Assembly: GCA_949152475.1 (NCBI GenBank) | Contig: OX424568.1 | Location: 7,291,667 to 7,355,666 of the forward strand | DNA from: Terebella lapidaria | Taxonomy: Eukaryota; Annelida; Polychaeta; Terebellida; Terebellidae | Length of the DNA: 64,000 nt | Direction of reading: 5' to 3' | Part shown: piece after piece, positions 1-12,936 of the stretch | Numbering within the stretch: position 1 is the first letter of the stretch | How the letters are laid out: every line of letters begins with the position of its first letter | Program-made: the position numbers and the translations under genes | Notes under the pieces: generated by a model | What the model saw: only the letters and a program-made list of their open reading frames with translations | What the model was told of the DNA's origin: nothing | Database searches by the model: none

Positions 1-640
1 GAGGGCAGGGACATGAAGGATAGGACGGGTACGAGTGGTAGAGGGCAGGAACATGGAGGATAGAACAGGTACAAGTGATAGAGGGCAGGGACATGAAGGA
101 TAGGACGAGTACAAGTGGTAGAGGGCAGGAACATGGAGGATAGAACAGGTACAAGTGGTAGAGGGCAGGGACATGAAGGATAGGACGAGTACAAGTGGTA
201 GAGGGCAGGGACATGAAAGATAGAACGGGTACAAGTGGCAGAGGGCAGGAACATGGAGGATAGAACAGGTACAAGTGGTAGAGGGCAGGGACATGAAGGA
301 TAGGACGAGTACAAGTGGTAGAGGGCAGGGACATGAAAGATAGAACGGGTACAAGTGGCAGAGGGCAGGAACATGGAGGATAGAACAGGTACAAGTGGTA
401 GAGGGCAGGGACATGGAGGATAGGACGGGTACGAGTGGTAGAGGGCAGGAACATGGAGGATAGAACAGGTACAAGTGGTAGAGGGCAGGGACATGAAGGA
501 TAGGACGAGTACAAGTGGTAGAGGGCAGGGACATGAAAGATAGAACGGGTACAAGTGGCAGAGGGCAGGGACATGAAGGATAGAACGGGTACACGTGGTA
601 GAGGACAGGGACATGGAGGATATGACGGGTACAAGTGGTA
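1..640. repeat. 40-bp minisatellite, 16 units
   Basis: Sixteen consecutive 40-bp units begin GAGGGCAGG and end AAGTGGTA or AAGTGGCA. Three unit types differ at fixed sites: GGGACATGAAGGA, GGAACATGGAGGA and GGGACATGAAAGA. They partly follow an ordered three-unit cycle of 120 bp. The array runs off the left edge of the window, so its true size is unknown. No coding content is supported. Confidence 0.97.
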
Positions 641-760
641 GACAGCCGGAAATGAAAGATAGTATGGGTACAAGTGGGCAGAGAATTGAAGGATAGGAGT
701 GGGTAGGATAGGAAGTGGTAGATCACAAGAACATGAATGATTGTACGGGTATGTACTGGA
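641..760. repeat. Decayed edge of the 40-bp minisatellite
   Basis: Fragments such as GGTACAAGTGG, GAAGGATAGGA and GGAAGTGGTAG persist without regular spacing. This is a worn array margin leading into the 30-bp array. Confidence 0.7.
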
Positions 761-1946
761 ATAAAGCCAAGAATTCTATACCCATTCTATACCCATTCTA
801 TGTCATACCCATTTCAAGGCCAAGGATACTACGCTATACCCATTATGTCGTCAATAATACCATACCACACCATAGATTCTATGTCATACTTATTACAAGG
901 CCAAGAATCACATGCCATACCTATTGAAAGGCCAAGTATAATGTAACGGATTTGGGGTGTTCCCAACCGTTCCCCAATGTATTTCGTTCATTATTTTTTG
1001 ATATTTCGGTTGAATAACAGTTCCTTAAAATGTATATGTGTTTAACAGTTCATACGGTTTCATATTGGTAGTATTAGAAAGGTGTTCCGGCTTAGAACTT
1101 TTAAGATGGTTGAGACGGCCAAGAAACCCATACCGTACCCAATACAAGGCTGACAACCTCATTTCATACCCATTTCAAGGCCAAAAATTTAATGCCATAC
1201 CTATTACAAGGCCAAGAAATCCATGCCATTCCTATTATAAGGTCAAGAAGTCCATGTCAGACTCACTACAAGGCCAAGAATCCAATGCCATACTCAGTAT
1301 AAGATCGAGAATACCAGACCACATCATTACAAGGCCACAGATTCCATGTCATACCAATTGCAAGGCCACGGATTCCCTGCCATACCCATTCAAAGGCCTT
1401 GAATACCATACCACACCAATAAAAGTAAACGAATCCCATGCCGTGCCTATTACAAGGCCGAGAATCCCATGCCATATCGATTATAAGGCCAAAAATACCA
1501 TACCACAACATTACAATGCCGAGAAGCCCATGCCTCAACACGGCCAAGATTCCCCTCCCATACCCATTATAAGGCCAATAATTCCATGTCACACTCATTA
1601 CAAGGCCGGGAATGTCATGCCACATACATTATAAGGTCAAGAATAACATACCACACCATTCCAAGACTAAACGAATGGGATTAAAGCCAAGAATTCCATG
1701 CAATACTATAGGCCTGGTATCACTTTATTAAAGCCAGTACAAAACCAGGGATACTCTACCATGTCACACCCCAATCAAGATCACATATCTCATGCAACAC
1801 ACATTACAAGGCCACATACCCCATGTCACAACCATATCACACTAAATACAAGGCTGATAATTCCGTGCCACAACACTTCAAAGCCAAGGACACCATATCA
1901 CACTATTACAAGGCCAAGAAGTCCATGTCATACCGATTACAAGGCT
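761..1946. repeat. Degenerate 30-bp tandem array, part 1
   Basis: Imperfect units of about 30 (sometimes 31) bp repeat the theme TTACAAGGCCAAGAATCCCA followed by TGCCATACCCA. Because 30 is a multiple of 3, long open frames appear with a ten-residue period (for example 1038-1634 on + and 1266-1625 on -). They have no conserved domain and fray wherever a unit is 31 bp. A non-repeat patch (936-1118) interrupts it, and a transposon splits the array at 1947. Confidence 0.9.
936..1118. other. Non-repeat patch inside the 30-bp array
   Basis: The periodic theme stops after GGCCAAGTATA and resumes at GGCCAAGAAACCC. The roughly 185 bp between are AT-rich and show no match to the unit, no clear terminal inverted repeat and no open frame of note. 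It may be a small insertion or an older spacer. The GGCCAAG on both flanks may be array sequence rather than a target duplication. Confidence 0.5.
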
Positions 1947-1947
1947 A

Positions 1948-2547
1948 CCGGGAACCCCCGTAAATAAGCCCTCTCGATAATTGGCCCATGGGCGTATTAA
2001 CGGAAGAGCTTTCCGAAAATACGCCCGGGGCGTATTTTTTGCATGTTTTCGTTGCATGGTAAACCCGTAAACGTTACTAAAAGCTACTTCTGTGGCCGTA
2101 GATGTACCCTATATAGTTTTGTATTTCCCATGCAGTGTACCAATAAATAATGTGAAATAACCGTTTTACCGAGGCCTACATATGAGTTTGACATCGTTTC
2201 ATACCTACATATAATATTCAACTGCTATAATATGCTCTCTTCTGTATAATATGGTATCATATTTTCTGAAAAATAAATTTTGCCATTTTCTTTTTCACCA
2301 GATCTGTATCTACAGTAGTAATATTTTCCAGGATGTGAAGAATGTACATAACACATGCAAGTGGGCACTGCTACTGTTAACGATATAATCAGTACTCGAC
2401 AGCACAGCCTAATAGATCCATTCACAGAAATGTTCAAAAGTTTATTCCCAAAATACGCCCCCGGGCGTATTTACGATTTCAAATTTATAGTTCTCTGAAG
2501 GTGATCTTCCGTAAATACGCCCGGGGCTTATTTACGGGGGTTCCCGG
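1948..2547. mobile_element. 600-bp TIR element (MITE) with TA target duplication
   Basis: Perfect 23-bp terminal inverted repeats lie at 1948-1970 (starting CCGGGAACCCCCG) and 2525-2547, each flanked by TA (1946-1947 and 2548-2549). Removing the element and one TA restores an ordinary 30-bp unit (AAGGC-TA-AAAATACCA against AAGGCCAAAAATACCA elsewhere in the array), which supports insertion into a pre-existing array. GC-rich words built on AAATACGCCCGGGGCGTATT lie near both ends (about 2018-2040, 2451-2474, 2510-2533) and could form hairpins. There is no transposase frame, so it is non-autonomous. The TA duplication is typical of Tc1/mariner-type elements, but the TIR start is not a familiar mariner end, so the superfamily is left open. 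Confidence 0.85.
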
Positions 2548-2549
2548 TA

Positions 2550-4122
2550 AAAATACCAAGTCATATCCATTATAAAGCCAAGAATTCCATGCCATACATA
2601 TTTCAAGGCCAAGAACCCCATGCCATACCCGTACCCGTTATATGGTCAATAATACCATACCAGACCATTGCAAGGCCACGGGTTCCATGTCATACCCATC
2701 ACAAGGCCGAGAATCCCATGCAATACCCATAATAAGGCCAAGAATAACATTTCACACCATTACAAGTCCAATAATTCCTTGCCATATCCAATTCAAGGCC
2801 GATAATATCATGTCATATCGACTATAGGGACAAAAATACCATACCACACCATTACAAGGCCGAGAAGCCCAAGTCTTACCCATTACATGGCCAATGCATT
2901 CCATGCTCATTACAAAGTTGAGAATCCCATGTCATACATGTACACATTTTAAGGTCAAGAATAACATACCACACCATTACATATCTCATGCAACACACAT
3001 TACAACTCCACATACCCCAGATCACAACCATTATCTTACCAATACAAGGCTGATAATCTCGTGCCACCCATTTCAAAGCCAAGGACACCATGTCACACCA
3101 TTACAAAACCGAGAAGCCCATGCAATACCCATTACCAAGCAAGGATCCCATGCCACACCCATTATAAGGCCACTACGAGGCCGAGAAGCCCATGCCATAC
3201 ACATTATAAGGTCAAAGATACCATACTGCAACACTACAAGGCTAGGGGAATGTGATTAAACTCAAGAATTTCATGCCACACTATTACAGCCAGTACATAG
3301 GCAGGGATAATGTACCATGTCACACCCCAACCAAAACTACATATCCCATGCGACACACATAACAAGGTCACATAACCAACGTTAGAACCATGTCACACCC
3401 AATACAAGGCCAATAATCCAATGTCACACCACTTCAAAGCCAAGGACACCATGTCACACCATTACAACTCCAAGAAGCCCATGCCATACTTATTACAATG
3501 CTGAGAATCCCGTGCCATACCCATTAGAAGGTCCAGAGCACCATATCACACCATTACCATTTTCATGTCATGTCCAATACAATGCCGAAAATCCCATGCC
3601 ATTGCCATTTTATAAGGCCAACAATACAATACAACACCATGACAAGGTCAAAAAGCCCATGTCATACCCATTATAAGGCCGAAAATCCCATGCCATACCA
3701 TTATAAGGCCAAGAATACCATACCGCACCATTACAATGCCAAGAAGCCATGCCATACCATTACAAGATCGAGAATCCCTTGCCATACACTTTATAAGGTC
3801 AAGAATACCATACCCTACTATTACAAAGCCAAGCAAAAAAAAATTATGTCCAAGAATTCCAAGCCATACCACAGGCCAGATATTCCTTGTTACAGCCAGT
3901 ACAAAACCAGGGATACTGGACCATGTCACACCCCAACCAAGACCACACATCCCATGCCACACACATTACAAGGCCATATATCCCACGTCACAACCATATC
4001 ACACCCAATACAAGACCAATAATCCCATGCCACACCACTTCAAGGCCAAGGATACAATGTCACACCATTGCAAATCCATGAAGCCCATGCCATGCTCATT
4101 ATAGGGCCGATAATTCCATTCC
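2550..4122. repeat. Degenerate 30-bp tandem array, part 2
   Basis: This continues the pre-insertion array with the same ATTACAAGGCC and CCCATGCCATAC words at about 30-bp spacing. A longer sub-period is visible: segments with GCCAGTACA, then CCATGTCACACCCCAA, then CATGCRACACACATTACAAGG recur near 1730-1830, 3290-3390 and 3890-3990, so a block of several hundred bp has been copied. It abuts the 15-bp array at about 4122 with no spacer. Confidence 0.9.
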
Positions 4123-6000
4123 GTACTGTAACCCTCTGTACTCTAATCCACAGTACTATAGCCCTCTGTACTGTGGCCCTCTGCACTGTAGCTCTCTGTA
4201 CTGTGGTCCAATGCGCTGTTGCCCACTGTACTGTAGCTCTGTGTTGTAGCCCACGGTACTGTAGCTCTGTGTTGTAGCCCGTTGTACTATAGCCCTTTGT
4301 AGTATAGCCTACTGTACTGTAGCTCTCTTTTCTCTAGTCTACTGTACTGTGGCCCACTGTACTGTAGCCATCTGTACTATAGTCCTCTGTACCGGAGTTC
4401 ACTGTACTATAGCCTTCTGTACTATAGTCCTCTGTACTATAGTCCTCTGTACTGTAGCCCTCTGAACTATAGTCCTCTGTACTTTACCCACTGTACTGTA
4501 GTCCATTGTGCTATAGTCCTCTGTACTATAGCCCAGTGCACCATAGTCCACTGAACTACAGTCCTCTGTACTGTACCCTTTTGTAATGTAGTCCACTGTA
4601 CTGTGGCACACTGTACTGTAGTCCTCTGTACTGTAACCCACTGTACTGTAGCCCACTGTACTGTAGTCCTCTGCACTGAAGCCCATTGTACTGTGGCCCT
4701 CTGTGATGTAGCCCTTTGTACTCTAGTCCACTGTACTCTAGCCCTCTGTACTGTGGCCCTTTGTACTATAGCTCTCTGTACTGTGGCCCACTGTGCTGTG
4801 GCTCCCTGTAATGTTGCCCACTCTACTGTAGCTCTGTGTTGTAGCCCACTGTAGTCTAGCCCACTGTACTCTAGTCCACTGTACGAGAGCCCACTGTACT
4901 GTAACCCTCTGTACTGTACCTCTCTGTACTGGGGCCCCTCTGTACTGTAGCCCTCTGTAATGTAGCCCACTGTACTGTAGCTGCACTGTAGCCCTCTGTA
5001 CTGTAGTCCAATGTACTGTAGCCCTCTGTACTGTATCCCACTGTACTTTAGCCCTCTGTAATATAGCCCACTGTACTGTAGACCTCCGTACTGTAGCATG
5101 CTGTAATGTAGTCCTATGTACTATAGTCCTCTGTACTGTAGTCCACTGTACTGTATCCTTTTGTACTATAGTCTTCTGGACTATGGTCCTCTGTACTGCA
5201 GCCCACTGTACTGTAGTCCTCTGTACTATAGTTCTCTGTTCTGTAGTCCACTGTACTGCTGTCCTTTGTACTATAGTCCTCTGGACTATAGTCCTCTGTA
5301 CTGTAGCCCACTGTAGTCCTCTGTACTGTGGCCCACTGTACTGTGGCCATCTGTGCTGTAGCCCTCTGTACTCTAGTCCACTGTACTGTAGCCCTCTGTA
5401 CTGTGGCCCTCTGTACTGTAGCTCTCTGACTGTAGCCCACTGTGATGTAGCTCTCGGTGTTGTTGCCCAATGTACTGTAGCTCTGTGTTGTAGCCCACTG
5501 TACTGTATCCCTTTGTACTGTAGCCCACTCTACTGTAGCTCTCTGTACTCTAGTCCACTGTACTATAGCCCTTTGTACTGTAGCCCAATGTACTGTAGCT
5601 ATCTGTTCTCTAGTCCGCTGTACTGTGGTGCTGTCGTCCTTTGTACTATAGTCCTCTGTACTGTAGCTCCGTGAACCATAGGTCTATGTACTTTACCCAC
5701 TGTACTGTAGTCCATTGTGCTATAGTCCTCTGCATTATAGCCCACTGTACTGTAGTCCACTGTACTATAGTCTTCTGTACTGTACTTTTCTGTAATGTAG
5801 CCCACTGTACTGTGGCCCACTGTACTGTAGTCCTCTGGACTGTAGACCACTGTACTGTAGCCCACTGTACTGTAGTCCTCTGTACTGTAGCCCACTGTAC
5901 TGTAGCTCTGTGTTGTAGCTCACTGTACTCTAGCCCACTGTATTAGAGCTATCTGTACTGTAATATTCTGTACTGTAGCTCTCTGTACTTGGACCCACTG

Positions 6001-9000
6001 TACTGTAGCCCTCTGTACTCAAGTCGACTGTACTGTAGCCCACTGTACTGTAGTTCTCTGTACTGCAGTCCACTGTACTGTAGCCTTCTGTACTGTAGCC
6101 CACTGTACTGTAGTCCATTGTACTATAGTACTCTGTAATATAGCCCACTGTATTGTAGACCTCAGTGCTTTAGCCCACTGTATTGTAGCATGCTGTGCTG
6201 TAGTCTTCTGTACTGTAGCCCACTGTACTGTAGTCCTTTGTACTATTGCCCTCTGTACTGTTGTCCACTGTACTGTAGCCCTTTTTACTATAGTCATCTG
6301 TACTATGGTCATGTACTGTAGCCTACTGTACTGTAGTTCTCTGTACTATATTCCTCTGTACTGTAGCCCACTGTTCTGTAGCTTTCGGTTCCGTTGCCCA
6401 TTCTACTGTAGCTCTGTGTTGTAGCCCACTGTACTGTAGCCCTTTGCACTGTAGCCCACTGTACTATAGCTCTCTGTACGCTAGTCCACTGTACTGTGGC
6501 CCTCTGTACTGTAGCTCTCTGTATTGTAGCCCATTGTGCTGTAGCTCTCTGTACTGTCGCTCACTGTACTGTAGATCTGTGTTGTAGCCCACTGTACTGT
6601 AGCCCACTGTACTGTAGTCCACTGTACAAGATCCCACTGTACTGTAGCCCTCTGTACTGTAGCTCTCTGTACTGTGGCCCTATGTGCTGTAGCCCTCTGT
6701 ACTCTAGCCCTCTGTACTGCGGCCGTCTGTACTGTAGCCCACTGTACTGTAGCTCTCTGTACTCTAGTCCACTGTACTGTAGCCCACTGTACTGTAGTTC
6801 TCTGTACTGCAGCCCATTGTACTGTAGCCTTCTGTACTGTAGCCCACTGTACTGTAGTCCATTGTACTATAGTATTCTGTACTCTAGCCCTCTGTACTGC
6901 AGCTCTCTGTACTGTAGCCCACTGTACCGTAGCCCTCTGTACTCCACTCCGCTGTACTGTAGTCCACTGTACTGTAGCCCTCTGTACTGTAGTCCTCTGT
7001 ACTGTAGCCTTCTGTACTGTAGCCCACTGCACTGTAGTCCATCGTACTATAGTACTATGTAATATAGCCCACTGTACTGTAGACCTCTGTACTGTAGCCC
7101 ACCATACTGTAGCATGCTGTAATGTAGTCCTATGTACTATAGTCCTCTGTAATGTAGTCCACTGTACTGTATCCCTTTGTACTATAGTCCTCTGGACTAT
7201 GGTCCTCTGTACTGCCGCCCACTGTACTGTAGTCCTCTGTAGTATAGTTCTCTGTTCTGTAGTCCACTGTACTGCTGCCCTTTGTACTATAGTCTTCTGG
7301 ACTATAGTCCTCTGTACTGTAGCCCACTGTAGTCCTCTGTACTGTGGCCCACTGTACTGTGGCCATCTGTGCTGTAGCCCTCTGTACTCTAGTCCATCGT
7401 ACTATAGCCGTCTGTACTGTGGCCCTCTGTACTGTAGCTCTCTGTACTGTAGTCCTCTGTACTGTAGCCCACTCAACTGAAGCTCTCTATACTGTGGCCG
7501 ACTGTACTGTAGTCCACTGTACTGTAGCCCACTGTAGTCCTCTGTACTGTAGCCCACTGTAGTCCTCTGTACTGTAGCCCACTGTACTGTAGCCCACTGT
7601 ACTGTAGCTCTCTGTACGCTAGTCAACTGTACTATAGGTCTCTGTACTGTGACCCTCTGTACTATAGCTCTCTGTACTGTGGCCCACTGTGCTTTAGCTC
7701 TCGGTGCTGTTGCCCACTGTACTGTAGCTCTGTGTTGTAGCCCACTGTACTGTAGCCCTTTGCACTGTAGGCCACTGTACTATAGCTCTCTGTACGCTAG
7801 TCCACTGTACTGTAGCCCTCTGTACTGTGGCCCTCTGTACTGTAGCTCCCTGTACTGTAGCCCATTGTGCTGTAGCTCTCTGTACTCTAGTCCACTGTAC
7901 TGTAACCCTCTGTACTGTGGCCCTCTGTACTGTAGCTCTCCACTGTGGACCACTGTGTTGTAGCTTTCTGTACTGATGCCCATTGTATTGTAGCTTTGGG
8001 CTGTAGCTCACTGTACTGTAGCCCTTTGTACTGTAGCCCACTGTACTGTTGCTATCTGTTCTTTAGTCCATTGTACTGTGGCCCACTGTACTGTAGCCCT
8101 CTGTACTGTAGCCCTCTGAACTATAGTCCTCTGTACTTTACCCACTGTACTGTACTCCATTGTGCTATAGTCCTCTGTACTATAGCCCAGTGTACTGTAA
8201 TCCACTGTAATATAGTCCTCTGTACTGTACCCTTCTTTAATGTAGCCCACTGTACTGTAGTCATCTGTACTGTAGCCCACTGTACTGTAGTCCTCTGTAC
8301 TGTAGCCAACTGTACTGCGGCCCTCTGTGCTGTAGCCTTCTGTACTGTAGCGTTCTGTACTCTAGTCCACTGTACTATATCCCTCTGTACTGTGGCCCTC
8401 TGTACTATAGCTCTCTGTATTGTGGCCCTCTGTGCTGTAGCTCTCTGTATTGTCGCCCACTGTACTGTAGTTCTGTGTTGTTGCCCACTGTACTCTAGTC
8501 CACTGTAAAGAGCCCATTGTACTGTAACCCTCTGTGCTGTAGCTCTCTGTACTGTGGCCTCATGTGCTGTAGCCCTCTGTACTCTAGCCCTCTGTACTGC
8601 AGCCCTCTGTACTGTAACCCACTGTACTGTAACTCTCTGTACTCTAGTCCACTGTACTGTAGCCCTCTGTACTCCAGTCCACTGTACTGTAGCCCACTGT
8701 ACTGTAGTCCTCTGTACTCTAATCCACTGTACTGCTGCCCTTTGTACTATAGTCCTCTGTACTTTAGCACACTGTACTGTAGGCCACTGTAGTCCTCTGT
8801 ACTGTGGCCCATTGTGCTGTGGCCTTCTGTGCTGTAGCCCTCTGTACTATAGCCCTCTGTACTCTAGTCCACTGTACTTTAGCCCTCTGTACTGTGGCCC
8901 TCTGTTCTTTAGCTCTCTGACTGTGGCCCATGGGGCTGTAGCTCTGTGCGCTGTTGCCCACTGTACTGTAGCTCTGTGTTGTAGCCCACTATACTGTAGC

Positions 9001-9075
9001 CCTTTGCACTGTAGCCCACTGTACTGTAGCTCTCTGTACTCTAGTCCATTGAACTGTAGCCTTCTGTACTGTAGC
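6001..9075 (+). repeat. Higher-order duplication in the 15-bp array, copy 1
   Basis: The order of variant units matches 9886-12936 nearly base for base. The offset is 3885 at the left (CTTTCGGTTCC at 6382 and 10267), 3901 in the middle and 3861 at the right. The shifts come mostly from gain or loss of whole units plus small indels near 6495, 7275 and 7545. The left edge is approximate because the array itself is repetitive. Confidence 0.85.
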
Positions 9076-9885
9076 TCTCTCTACTGTGGATCCCTGTGCT
9101 GTAGCTTTCTGTAGTGTTGCCCACTGTACTGTAGCTCTGTGTTGTAGCCCACTGTACTGTAGCCCAATGTACTGTAGCTCTCTGTTCTCTAGTCCATTGT
9201 ACTGTGGCCTACTGTACTAAAGCCTTCTGTACTGAAGCCCTCTGTACTGAAGCCTACTGTACTGTAGCCCACTGTACTGTAGCCCTCTGTCTTACAGTCT
9301 TCTGTACTGTAGTACACTGTACTATAGCCTTCTGTACTGTAGTCCTATGTACTATAGTCCTCTGTACTGTAGCACACTGTACTGTAATCCTATGTGCTGA
9401 AGCCCTCTGTACGGTAGCCCTCTGTACTCTAGTCCACTGTACTCTAGTCCTCTGTACTGTGGCCCTGTGTACTATAGCTCTCTGTACTGTAGCCCACTGT
9501 ACTGTAGTCCTCTGTGCTGTAGCCAACTGTACTGTGGCCCTCTGTGCTGTAACCCTCTGTACTGTAGCCCTCTGTACTCTAGTCCACTGTACTATATCCC
9601 CCTGTACTGTGGCCCTCTGTACTGTAGTTCTGTTGTTGCCAACTGTACTCTAGCCCACTGTACTCTAGTCCACTGTAAAGAGCCCATTGTACTGTAACCC
9701 TCTGTACTGTAGCTCTCTGTACTGTGGCCCCTATGTGCTGTAGCCCTCTGTACTCTAGCCCTCTGTACTGCAGCCCTCTGTATTGTAGCTCTCTGTACTG
9801 TGGCCCTATGTGCTGTAGCCCTCTGTACTCTAGCCCTCTGTACTGCAGCCCACTGTACTGTAGCTCTCTGTACTCTAGTCCACTG

Positions 9886-12800
9886 TGCTGTAGCCCTCTG
9901 TACTCCAGTCCACTGTACTGTAGCCCACTGTACTGTAGTTCTCTGTACTGCAGTCCACTGTACTGTAGCTTTCTGTACTGTAGCCCACTGTACTGTAGTC
10001 CATTGTACTATAGTACTCTGTAATATAGCCCACTGTATTGTAGAGCTCAGTGCTTTAGCCCACTGTATTGTAGCATGCTGTGCTGCAGTCTTCTGTACTG
10101 TAGCCCACTGTACTGTAGTCCTTTGTACTATTGCCCTCTGTACTGTTGTCCACTGTACTGTAGCCCTTTTTACTATAGTCATCTGTACTATGGTCATGTA
10201 CTGTAGCCTACTGTACTGTAGTTCTCTGTACTATAGTCCTCTGTACTGTAGCCCACTGTTCTGTAGCTTTCGGTTCCGTTGCCCATTCTACTGTAGCTCT
10301 GTGTTGTAACCCACTGTACTGTAGCCATTTGCACTGTAGCCCACTGTACTATAGCTCTCTGTACGCTAGTCCACTGTACTGTAGCCCTCTGTACTGTGGC
10401 CCTCTGTACTGTAGCTCTCTGTATTGTAGCCCATTGTGCTGTAGCTCTCTGTCCTGTCGCCCACTGTACTGTAGATCTGTGTTGTAGCCCACTGTACTGT
10501 AGCCCACTGTACTGTAGTCCACTGTACTAGAGACCCACTGTACTGTAGCCCTCTGTACTGTAGCTCTCTGTACTGTGGCCCTATGTGCTGTAGCCCTCTG
10601 TACTCTAGCCCTCTGTACTGCGGCCGTCTGTACTGTAGCCCACTGTACTGTAGCTCTCTGTACTCTAGTCCACTGTACTGTAGCCCACTGTACTGTAGTT
10701 TTCTGTACTGCAGCCCATTGTACTGTAGCCTTCTGTACTGTAGCCCACTGTACTGTAGTCCATTGTACTATAGTATTCTGTACTCTAGCCCTCTGTACTG
10801 CAGCTCTCTGTACTGTAGCCCACAGTACTGTAGCCCTCTGTACTCCACTCCGCTGTACTGTAGTCCACTGTACTGTAGCCCTCTGTACTGTAGTCCTCTG
10901 TACTGTAGCCTTCTGTACTGTAGCCCACTGCACTGTAGTCCATCGTACTATAGTACTATGTAATATAGCCCACTGTACTGTAGACCTCTGTACTGTAGCC
11001 CACCATACTGTAGCATGCTGTAATGTAGTCCTATGTACTATAGTCCTCTGTACTGTAGTCCACTGTACTGTATACCTTTGTACTATAGTCCTCTGGACTA
11101 TGGTCCTCTGTACTGCAGCCCACTGTACTGTAGTCCTCTGTACTATAGTTCTCTGTTCTGTAGTCCACTGTACTGCTGCCCTCTGGACTATAGTCCTCTG
11201 TACTGTAGCCCACTGTAGTCCTCTGTACTGTGGCCCACTGTACTGTGGCCATCTGTGCTGTAGCCCTCTGTACTCTAGTCCATCGTACTATAGCCGTCTG
11301 TACTGTGGCCCTCTGTACTGTAGCTCTTTGTACTGTAGTCCTCTGTACTGTAGCCCACTCAACTGAAGCTCTCTATACTGTGGCCGACTGTACTGTAGTC
11401 CACTGTACTGTAGCCCACTGTAGTCCTCTGTACTGTAGCCCACTGTACTGTAGCCCACTGTACTGTAGCTCTCTGTACGCTAGTCAACTGTACTATAGGT
11501 CTCTGTACTGTGGCCCTCTGTACTATAGCTCTCTGTACTGTGGCCCACTGTGCTTTAGCTCTCGGTGCTGTTGCCCACTGTACTGTAGCTCTGTGTTGTA
11601 GCCCACTGTACTGTAGCCCTTTGCACTGTAGGCCACTGTACTATAGCTCTCTGTACGCTAGTCCACTGTACTGTAGCCCTCTGTACTGTGGCCCTCTGTA
11701 CTGTAGCTCCCTGTACTGTAGCCCATTGTGCTGTAGCTCTCTGTACTCTAGTCCACTGTATTGTAACCCTCTGTACTGTGGCCCTCTGTACTGTAGCTCT
11801 ACACTGTGGACCACTGTGCTGTAGCTTTCTGTACTGATGCCCATTGTACTGTAGCTCTGGGCTGTAGCTCACTGTACTGTAGCCCTTTGTACTGTAGCCC
11901 ACTGTACTGTTGCTATCTGTTCTTTAGTCCATTGTACTGTGGCCCACTGTACTGTAGCCCTCTGTACTGTAGCACTCTGAACTATAGTCCTCTGTACTTT
12001 ACCCACTGTACTGTACTCCATTGTGCTATAGTCCTCTGTACTATAGCCCAGTGTACTGTAATCCACTGTAATATAGTCCTCTGTACTGTACCCTTCTTTA
12101 ATGTAGCCCACTGTACTGTAGTCATCTGTACTCTAGCCCACTGTACTGTAGTCCTCTGTACTGTAGCCAACTGTACTGCGGCCCTCTGTGCTGTAGCCTT
12201 CTGTACTGTAGCGTTCTGTACTCTAGTCCACTGTACTATATCCCTCTGTACTGTGGCCCTCTGTACTATAGCTCTCTGTACTGTGGCCCTCTGTGCTGTA
12301 GCTCTCTGTATTGTCGCCCACTGTACTGTAGTTCTGTGTTGTTGCCCACTGTACTCTAGTCCACTGTAAAGAGCCCATTGTACTGTAACCCTCTGTGCTG
12401 TAGCTCTCTGTACTGTGGCCTCATGTGCTGTAGCCCTCTGTACTCTAGCCCTCTGTACTGCAGCCCTCTGTACTGTAGCCCACTGTACTGTAACTCTCTG
12501 TACTCTAGTCCACTGTACTGTAGCCATCTGTACTCCAGTCCACTGTACTGTAGCCCACTGTACTGTAGTCCTCTGTACTCTAATCCACTGTACTGCTGCC
12601 CTTTGTACTATAGTCCTCTGTACTTTAGCACACTGTACTGTAGGCCACTGTAGTCCTCTGTACTGTGGCCCATTGTACTGTGGCCTTCTGTGCTGTAGCC
12701 CTCTGTACTATAGCCCTCTGTACTCTAGTCCACTGTACTTTAGCCCTCTGTACTGTGGCCCTCTGTTCTTTAGCTCTCTGACTGTGGCCCATGGGGCTGT

Positions 12801-12936
12801 AGCTCTGTGCGCTGTTGCCCACTGTACTGTAGCTCTGTGTTGTAGCCCACTATACTGTAGCCCTTTGCACTGTAGCCCACTGTACTGTAGCTCTCTGTAC
12901 TCTAGTCCATTGAACTGTAGCCTTCTGTACTGTAGT
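9886..12936 (+). repeat. Higher-order duplication in the 15-bp array, copy 2
   Basis: This is the sister of 6001-9075, in the same orientation. The copies part company just after CCATTGAACTGTAGCC (about 9075 and 12936). A smaller related block (about 5100-5440) matches 7120-7400 and 11020-11280, so more than one round of duplication is recorded. Confidence 0.85.

Noticed and set aside
1-640. CRISPR array
   Set aside because: Units abut with no unique spacers; this is a eukaryotic-style minisatellite.
1038-1634. 198-codon frame with IPCHTHYKA repeats
   Set aside because: Translation of the 30-bp array; frame changes wherever a unit is 31 bp and the reverse strand is also open.
4467-11366. 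Other long frames ([26 protein letters not shown] and [10 protein letters not shown] types)
   Set aside because: Same cause: unit length divisible by three and few stops in the consensus. They are not cysteine-rich or silk-like proteins.
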